DNA of 64,000 bases from Bradyrhizobium sp. BRP22 (GTDB lineage: Bacteria > Pseudomonadota > Alphaproteobacteria > Rhizobiales > Xanthobacteraceae): positions 1-64,000 of the forward strand of contig NZ_JADYVX010000030.1 of NCBI RefSeq assembly GCF_020194175.1, in the 5' to 3' direction. The notes under the pieces were generated by a model, which worked only from the letters and a program-made list of their open reading frames with translations, searched no databases and had not been told where the DNA came from. Both the position numbers and the translations under genes were made by a program. Of this stretch, positions 59,221-64,000 are shown piece after piece; within the stretch, counting starts at the first letter, position 1, and each line of letters begins with the position of its first letter.

Positions 59221-59952
59221 TCAGCTCACGCGCTTCCAGGTCTGGCCGCCGCAGAACATGCCGCCGAAGGCGCAGCCCTGGACGCGCAGCGCGTTCGCAC
59301 CCTTCATCGCGATCGCCGAGTCGTAGTTGCGGCCACTATCGGGATCGCGGATGCGTCCGGTCCACTTCGCGCCTTCCGGCCTCATGTTGATCAGGATGCG
59401 CTCGCCGGTGTTCACGGCGTAGCCGCACAGGTTCTGCCCGCACTGCTCGATGCGGACATTGCCCTTGTTCTCTTCGGTCGCCCAGATGCCGACCGGCGAG
59501 GTCGGTGCCGGTGCGGCGGCAACGGGCGCAGGTGCAGCCATGACCGGAGCCGGAGCGGGGACGGGCGTCGGCTGGTCGGACCCGACGGAAGGCGGGGGCG
59601 TAACGGTCGCGACTGTTGTGGCCGGCGCCGCCGCTCCCGGCGTGGGGGCCGTGGCGACCACGGGCGCGGCCGGCGCAGGCGCGGGAGCGGTCGCCTGGAC
59701 CGGAGCGGGCGCTGGCGTCGTTTCGGCCACGTCGTCATCATCGTCCTTCTTGGCGCCAAAACTTTTGAGATCGATGTTGCCGAGAGAGCCCTTGAGGCCC
59801 GGCGCCGTGATCTTGATGCAGGACAGCGAGTCGCAATTGCGCGGCGCCTCGATGTGAATGCGTTCGCCGTTGATCTGGAAGGTGACGCCATTGCCGGCAT
59901 GGGCGGCGGTGGTGGCCATCAGCAGCGCGGCGATCGTAACGAGCTTCTTCAT
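59221..59952 (-). CDS. DUF2147 secreted protein with long Pro/Ala linker
   Basis: 243 aa from the ATG at 59952, with AAGGAGG at ideal distance. A signal peptide (KKLVTIAALLMATTAAHA), a small N-terminal domain with a Cys pair (NCDSLSCIKIT) and an acidic DDDDD, then about 85 residues of Pro/Ala/Val linker, and a C-terminal DUF2147 domain (SPVGIWATEENKGNVRIEQC to the end) with four Cys. Function unknown. A CRP-type palindrome lies about 73 bp upstream. Confidence 0.82.
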   Translation of the reverse strand: MKKLVTIAALLMATTAAHAGNGVTFQINGERIHIEAPRNCDSLSCIKITAPGLKGSLGNIDLKSFGAKKDDDDDVAETTPAPAPVQATAPAPAPAAPVVATAPTPGAAAPATTVATVTPPPSVGSDQPTPVPAPAPVMAAPAPVAAAPAPTSPVGIWATEENKGNVRIEQCGQNLCGYAVNTGERILINMRPEGAKWTGRIRDPDSGRNYDSAIAMKGANALRVQGCAFGGMFCGGQTWKRVS

Positions 59953-60024
59953 GAGAGCCTCCTTGGGGCGGCGAGCGCGGTGAACCGAACGTGCCTGCAC
60001 CCTATGATCTGCGCCAACCGGCCT

Positions 60025-60042
60025 CTGTGATTGGTGTCACAG
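60025..60042. promoter_or_regulatory. CRP/FNR-family-type palindrome
   Basis: CTGTGATTGGTGTCACAG: arms CTGTGA/TCACAG with a six-base spacer, an exact TGTGA-N6-TCACA. It lies between the DUF2147 gene (73 bp) and a rightward gene (226 bp). The remaining bases of the 315-bp gap show no gene. Confidence 0.45.
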
Positions 60043-60267
60043 AACGGTCGTACGCGCAGCGCTGTTCGTCAGCTTGCTGCGTTACAAGGCGAGGCTGCAC
60101 GCCTTCTATTACGGGGCGTTCATGTTTTGCCTGCGCCATGCATGGCTGGCCCCACGTCTCGCCATCTTCAGTCTGGCCGCGCCCGTGGCACAATGTCGCA
60201 GATTTGAAGGCGCGCGGTCCTTCGCCGTACGCCGGAATAACGACGACGCACATACGAATAATCAGAC

Positions 60268-60981
60268 GTGCCAGATTCCGCTCCTTCGCAGACATTGACC
60301 TTCCGCTGCCCCGCGGAATTGTACGGGGTGCTGCCCCCGCCGACCCGCGCCTCGCTCGGCCTGCCGGACTGGCTGAAGACAATGCCGGGACAGGCATTCA
60401 ACGCGATCAATCTGCGCGAAGAAAACACCGTCAAGCGCTGCCCGCCTTTTATCGATGCCATGACCTCCGGCTTCCTGATCCCGCTGATGTGCGATCTCAG
60501 ATTCGAGAACGGCGAGATCACCTGGGATAACGAGCTTCCGCCAGGCGGCTCTGTCAGCTTCACGCGCTCGCCGATCGGATTTCATGATGCGAGCCAGGTG
60601 ACCGGCACGCCGTTGTTCGAGGCCGATCGCTTCCTGATCAAATTCCACAATCTCTGGACGATCGAAGCGCCCGAGGGCTATGCGGTGCTGTTCACGCATC
60701 CGTTCAATCGCCACGACCTGCCGTTCACGACGCTGACGGGCATCGTCGATTGCGACCGCTATCACGACAACTGGATTCACTTTCCCGCCCACTGGCACGA
60801 CGTGAATTTCTGCGGCGTGCTGCCGAAGGGCACGCCGATCGCGCAATGCATTCCGGTGAAGCGCGAGAACTGGACGGCGCACACCGCGCCGTTCACCGAA
60901 GAAGAGACGCAGCGGGCGCACGACCTCACCAACCGCATCCAACGCGAACCGGGCTTCTACCGCCGTCAGTTGCGTGCGTGA
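60268..60981 (+). CDS. Unrecognised soluble protein (237 aa)
   Basis: No family recognised with confidence. GTG start, no strong ribosome-binding site, no signal peptide or membrane helix. It is rich in aromatic and His residues (FHNLWTIEAPEGYAVLFTHP, DRYHDNWIHFPAHWHDVNFC), with a possible cupin-like or metal-binding beta fold. Codon use agrees with the neighbours, so it is probably real. Stands alone. Confidence 0.65.
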   Translation: MPDSAPSQTLTFRCPAELYGVLPPPTRASLGLPDWLKTMPGQAFNAINLREENTVKRCPPFIDAMTSGFLIPLMCDLRFENGEITWDNELPPGGSVSFTRSPIGFHDASQVTGTPLFEADRFLIKFHNLWTIEAPEGYAVLFTHPFNRHDLPFTTLTGIVDCDRYHDNWIHFPAHWHDVNFCGVLPKGTPIAQCIPVKRENWTAHTAPFTEEETQRAHDLTNRIQREPGFYRRQLRA

Positions 60982-61254
60982 GCCCGACCCTGCTTTGCTA
61001 GCGCCGACGCAAAGCTCTTCCATCTATCCAGCCGCAGGGCGAGCTCGCACCTTGCGATTGCGAGACCAAGGCGATCTGCACTACCGATAGAGTTGCTCGC
61101 GTTAAGATCTCTCCGCGAGCCATTCTGCTGCGGTACCGGAATGCGCTCGGCGGCGGACTTGTCAACGCCGGATCAATCTGCTCAGTATGCCCGAAATTGT
61201 GCTGCGCAACAGGCGCCGGCACCAGAGTCGATATGCAAGCGAGGAAACAAGAAA

Positions 61255-62487
61255 ATGCTCAAAATGACGAGGGTCATCTTCGTGGCCCTGCCGATGCTCA
61301 GTGGTGCAGCCTACGCGCAGGAGACCGTCAAGATCGGCTACATCGATCCTCTGTCCGGCGGCGGCGCCAGTGTCGGTGAAGGCGGGCTGAAGACATTCCA
61401 GTATCTGGCCGATGAGCTGAACGCCAAGGGCGGTATTCTGGGCCGTAAAGTCGAGATCCTGCCGCTCGACAACAAGACCAATCCGCAGGAAAGCCTGATC
61501 CAGGCCCAGAAGGCGATCGACGCAGGTGCCCATTACATCACCCAGGGCAACGGCTCCTCGGTCGGCGCGGCGCTGGAGGACTTCGTCACCAAGCACAATA
61601 CGCGTAACCCCGGCAAGGAAGTGCTTTACTTCAACTACGCCGCGGTCGATCCGAGCATGACCAACGAGAAGTGCAGCTTCTGGCACTTCCGCTGGGATGC
61701 CAACTCCGACATCAAGATGGAAGCTCTCACCAACTACATGAAGGGCAATGCCGCCATCAAGAAAGTCTACCTGATCAACCAGGATTATTCGTTCGGCCAG
61801 TCGGTGCGGACCCAGGCGCGCAAGATGCTGGGAGAGAAGCGGCCCGATGTCCAGGTCGTCGGCGACGAGCTGCATCCGCTGCTCAAGATCACCGACTTCT
61901 CGCCCTATGTCGCCAAGATCAAGGCTTCGGGTGCCGATAGCGTGGTGACCGGCAACTGGGGACAGGATATCGCGCTGCTGCTCAAGGCGGCCGCCGATGC
62001 CGGGCTCAAGGTCAACTGGTACACCTATTATGCCGGCGGCGCCGGCGGCCCGACTGCGATCAAGCAGACCGGCCTCGATCATCAGGTGTTCCAGATCAGC
62101 GAGGGTATCCCCAATTCGGACGTCCCGGCGGCGATGGAGTTCGAGAAGGCGTTCCGCGCCAAGGTCGGCATCTCGCTGTGGTATCCGCGCGCGGTGAACG
62201 AGATGCGCATGTTCAAGGCGGCCGCGGAAAAGGCGAACTCGCTCGACCCGGTGAAGGTCGCCGCCGCGCTCGAGGACCTGAAGTTCAACGTTCTCGATGG
62301 CGGCAGCGGCGTCATGCGCAAGGACGACCATCAGTTCTTCCAGCCGATCTATATCTCCTCGTTCGGCAGCCGCAGCGAGAAGGAGCCGTTCGACGAGGAG
62401 AACACCGGCTGGGGCTGGCGCATGGTGGCAAAGATCGACACGCCACAGACCGTGCTGCCGACCACCTGCAAGATGACGCGGCCATGA
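61255..62487 (+). CDS. Branched-chain amino-acid-type ABC transporter binding protein
   Basis: 410 aa from the ATG at 61255 with GAGGA upstream. Signal peptide MTRVIFVALPMLSGAAYA, then VKIGYIDPLSGGGASVGEGG, ADELNAKGGILGRKVEILPL, ITQGNGSSVGAALEDF and YLINQDYSFGQSVRTQARKM. It starts the second liv operon in the window, with livH and livM after it. Different enough from the one at 46383 to bind another ligand. Confidence 0.92.
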   Translation: MLKMTRVIFVALPMLSGAAYAQETVKIGYIDPLSGGGASVGEGGLKTFQYLADELNAKGGILGRKVEILPLDNKTNPQESLIQAQKAIDAGAHYITQGNGSSVGAALEDFVTKHNTRNPGKEVLYFNYAAVDPSMTNEKCSFWHFRWDANSDIKMEALTNYMKGNAAIKKVYLINQDYSFGQSVRTQARKMLGEKRPDVQVVGDELHPLLKITDFSPYVAKIKASGADSVVTGNWGQDIALLLKAAADAGLKVNWYTYYAGGAGGPTAIKQTGLDHQVFQISEGIPNSDVPAAMEFEKAFRAKVGISLWYPRAVNEMRMFKAAAEKANSLDPVKVAAALEDLKFNVLDGGSGVMRKDDHQFFQPIYISSFGSRSEKEPFDEENTGWGWRMVAKIDTPQTVLPTTCKMTRP

Positions 62488-62496
62488 TGCGCGCGG

Positions 62497-62534
62497 CGTC
62501 CGTCCCGTTCCGGATCGCCGGAGCGGGACGGACG
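62497..62534 (+). terminator. Stem-loop between binding-protein gene and livH
   Basis: CGTCCGTCCCGTTCCGG pairs with CCGGAGCGGGACGGACG (one G-T type mismatch) around ATCG: a 17-bp stem 10 bases after the stop codon. No T-run follows, so a message-stabilising or partial-stop role is likely. Confidence 0.6.
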
Positions 62535-62623
62535 GTTGCGTTGCTCGCTGTGATGCCGGAGTGGATGGATACTTTCAGGTCTCTGCCCAGCGATCGCTTG
62601 GGGCAGACACTAGTGGATGAACC

Positions 62624-63571
62624 GTGCTCGAGTTGATCGTGATTTCTACGCTCAATGGCGTCCTGTTCGGGATGCTGTTGTTCCTTCTGTCCAGCGGCCT
62701 CACCGTGATCTTCAGCATGATGGGCGTGCTCAATTTCGCCCATGCCAGCTTCTACATGCTGGGCGCGTTCTTCGGCTATCAGCTCACCAAGTGGATCGGG
62801 TTTTGGCCGGCGCTGGTGCTCGCGCCATTGCTCGTGGGTGCCGTCGGCATGGCGGTCGAGCGTTACGGCCTGCGCAACACCCACAAGCACGGACACGTCG
62901 CCGAATTGCTGCTGACGTTCGGGCTCGCCTTTGCCATCGAGGAAGTCGTCTCGATGATCTGGGGCAAGAGCCCGGTGGACTATCGGGTGCCGGCGGCGCT
63001 GGACTTTCCGGCCTTCACGGTTTTCTCCACCAACTATCCTGCGTACAAGATTTTCATGCTGGCGATCTCGGGGTTGATCTTCGTTGCGCTTTTGATTGCG
63101 CTCAAGCGCACCCGGGTCGGACTCATCGTACAGGCGGCGCTGACCCACCCCCACATGGTCGGGCATCTCGGCCATAATGTCGGGCGGGTGTTCATGCTGG
63201 TGTTCGGCGTCGGCAGCGCGCTTGCCGGTCTCGCCGGCGTCATCGCCGGTCCGGCGTTGGTGACGCAATCCGACATGGCCGCCTTGCTCGGCCCGATCCT
63301 GTTCGTCGTCATCGTGTTCGGCGGCCTCGGCTCGTTGCCGGGCGCATTCATCGCCTCGCTCTTCATCGGGCTGGTGCAGACCTTTGCTGTCGCGCTGAAC
63401 GGCTCGCTCGCCAGCGCGTTCGGCCCGCTGGATCCCGGCACCGGGCCCTCGGTCCTCACCGACATCTGGAATGTCACGATCGCCCAGATCGCGCCGGTTC
63501 TGCCCTATGTGCTGCTGGTGGTCATCCTGATCGTCCGTCCCATGGGCCTGCTCGGCACACGCGAAACATGA
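62624..63571 (+). CDS. livH: Branched-chain amino-acid-type ABC permease LivH
   Basis: 315 aa, GTG start. About 8-9 membrane helices; SGLTVIFSMMGVLNFAHASF, THPHMVGHLGHNVGRVFMLV and VIVFGGLGSLPGAF fit LivH. It has a longer loop near residues 275-290 (SAFGPLDPGTGPSVLTDIWN) than the copy at 47774. Its TGA overlaps the next ATG (ATGA). Confidence 0.9.
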   Translation: MLELIVISTLNGVLFGMLLFLLSSGLTVIFSMMGVLNFAHASFYMLGAFFGYQLTKWIGFWPALVLAPLLVGAVGMAVERYGLRNTHKHGHVAELLLTFGLAFAIEEVVSMIWGKSPVDYRVPAALDFPAFTVFSTNYPAYKIFMLAISGLIFVALLIALKRTRVGLIVQAALTHPHMVGHLGHNVGRVFMLVFGVGSALAGLAGVIAGPALVTQSDMAALLGPILFVVIVFGGLGSLPGAFIASLFIGLVQTFAVALNGSLASAFGPLDPGTGPSVLTDIWNVTIAQIAPVLPYVLLVVILIVRPMGLLGTRET

Positions 63572-64000
63572 CCAGCACCGTCACCTCTGCGTCTGATATC
63601 GCCGCGAAGCCGTCCGGCCAGAACCTGCGCTTCTACGGCCTGTGGGTGGTCGCGGCGATCGCGCTCGTCGCATTGCCCCTGATCTTCTCCTCGGGGGGCT
63701 CGCTCACTTCCTTCAGCCTGATCGGCATCGCGATCATCTTCGCGCTGTCCTACAACATTCTGCTTGGCGAGACCGGGCTGTTGTCGTTCGGCCATGCGGT
63801 GCATTACGGGCTCGGCGGCTTTGCCGCCGTCCATGTCATGAATGCGGTCACGGCGCATGGTTGGCCGATTCCGCTGCCGCTCATTCCACTGCTCGGCGGC
63901 ATCGGCGGGCTCGTCTTCGCACTCCTGATCGGCTGGGTGATGACCCGGCGCGCCGGCACGGTGTTCGCGATGATCTCGCTCGGCATCGGCGAACTGGTCG
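63568..64000 (+). CDS. livM: Branched-chain amino-acid-type ABC permease LivM (partial, cut by window end)
   Basis: The first 144 residues are visible. After a polar N-terminus come several membrane helices and SYNILLGETGLLSFGHAVHY, the LivM family motif, then MTRRAGTVFAMISLGIGEL. The gene continues past the end of the window. ATPase genes livG and livF would be expected next. Confidence 0.9.
   Translation, partial: MTSTVTSASDIAAKPSGQNLRFYGLWVVAAIALVALPLIFSSGGSLTSFSLIGIAIIFALSYNILLGETGLLSFGHAVHYGLGGFAAVHVMNAVTAHGWPIPLPLIPLLGGIGGLVFALLIGWVMTRRAGTVFAMISLGIGELV

Noticed and set aside
1..64000. CRISPR arrays, tRNA, rRNA, transposase or phage genes
   Set aside because: None recognised on reading both strands; the repeated sequences are short palindromic intergenic elements without regular spacers.

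Overview
The window is gene-dense, GC-rich DNA (64 kb, about 65 genes) with the look of an alphaproteobacterial chromosome, most probably Bradyrhizobium or a close relative. This is an inference from the gene families present, the strong G/C third-position bias that creates long antisense reading frames, and the many short palindromic intergenic repeats. No phage, transposase, CRISPR array, rRNA or tRNA was seen.

Positions 1-15.8 kb hold a complete carbon-phosphorus lyase locus. After a hydroxymethylbilane synthase-like gene come three leftward genes: a DUF1045 2H phosphoesterase, a PhnM paralogue and a hexapeptide acyltransferase. Facing them are phnC-D-E1-E2, then phnF (leftward), then phnG-H-I-J-K-L-M-N and a flavin-binding PPOX protein. 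Three PHO-box-like sites and one perfect 28-bp palindrome point to double control: PhoB activation under phosphate starvation and PhnF repression. No PhnP is present; the 2H phosphoesterase is a candidate replacement. At 15.8-17.9 kb phosphorus genes continue with a small membrane protein behind a PHO-box-like site, then DUF47-pit.

18-32 kb holds a diguanylate cyclase, a SulP transporter, a TetR/RND efflux set, an SDR enzyme, a fused indolepyruvate ferredoxin oxidoreductase and a small secreted protein. 32-46 kb holds PhoD phosphatase, a 1-kb repeat-rich gap with a strongly structured element, a MocR-like aminotransferase, DUF3124, a Kef-type antiporter, a RibB with a degenerate second domain, glutaryl-CoA dehydrogenase, an MBL hydrolase, an orphan branched-chain-type binding protein, DUF4403 and an L,D-transpeptidase.

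46-51 kb is a complete branched-chain amino-acid-type ABC operon (binding protein, livH, livM, livG, livF). A TAXI-type protein follows. 52.6-58.1 kb groups a GT4 glycosyltransferase, a PmtA-like methyltransferase, an Mpo1/DUF962-like membrane protein, a membrane-anchored class III aminotransferase and a phosphatidylserine decarboxylase-like protein: a plausible membrane-lipid modification locus. 58-61 kb holds a NUDIX hydrolase, a DUF2147 protein and an unrecognised protein. The window ends inside a second liv operon (binding protein, livH, partial livM).

Two themes cross the window. All three junctions between a binding-protein gene and its permease gene (phnD/phnE, and two liv sets) carry long stem-loops. 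Several families of palindromic repeats sit in nearly every convergent gap and also inside operons, in places supplying stop codons.
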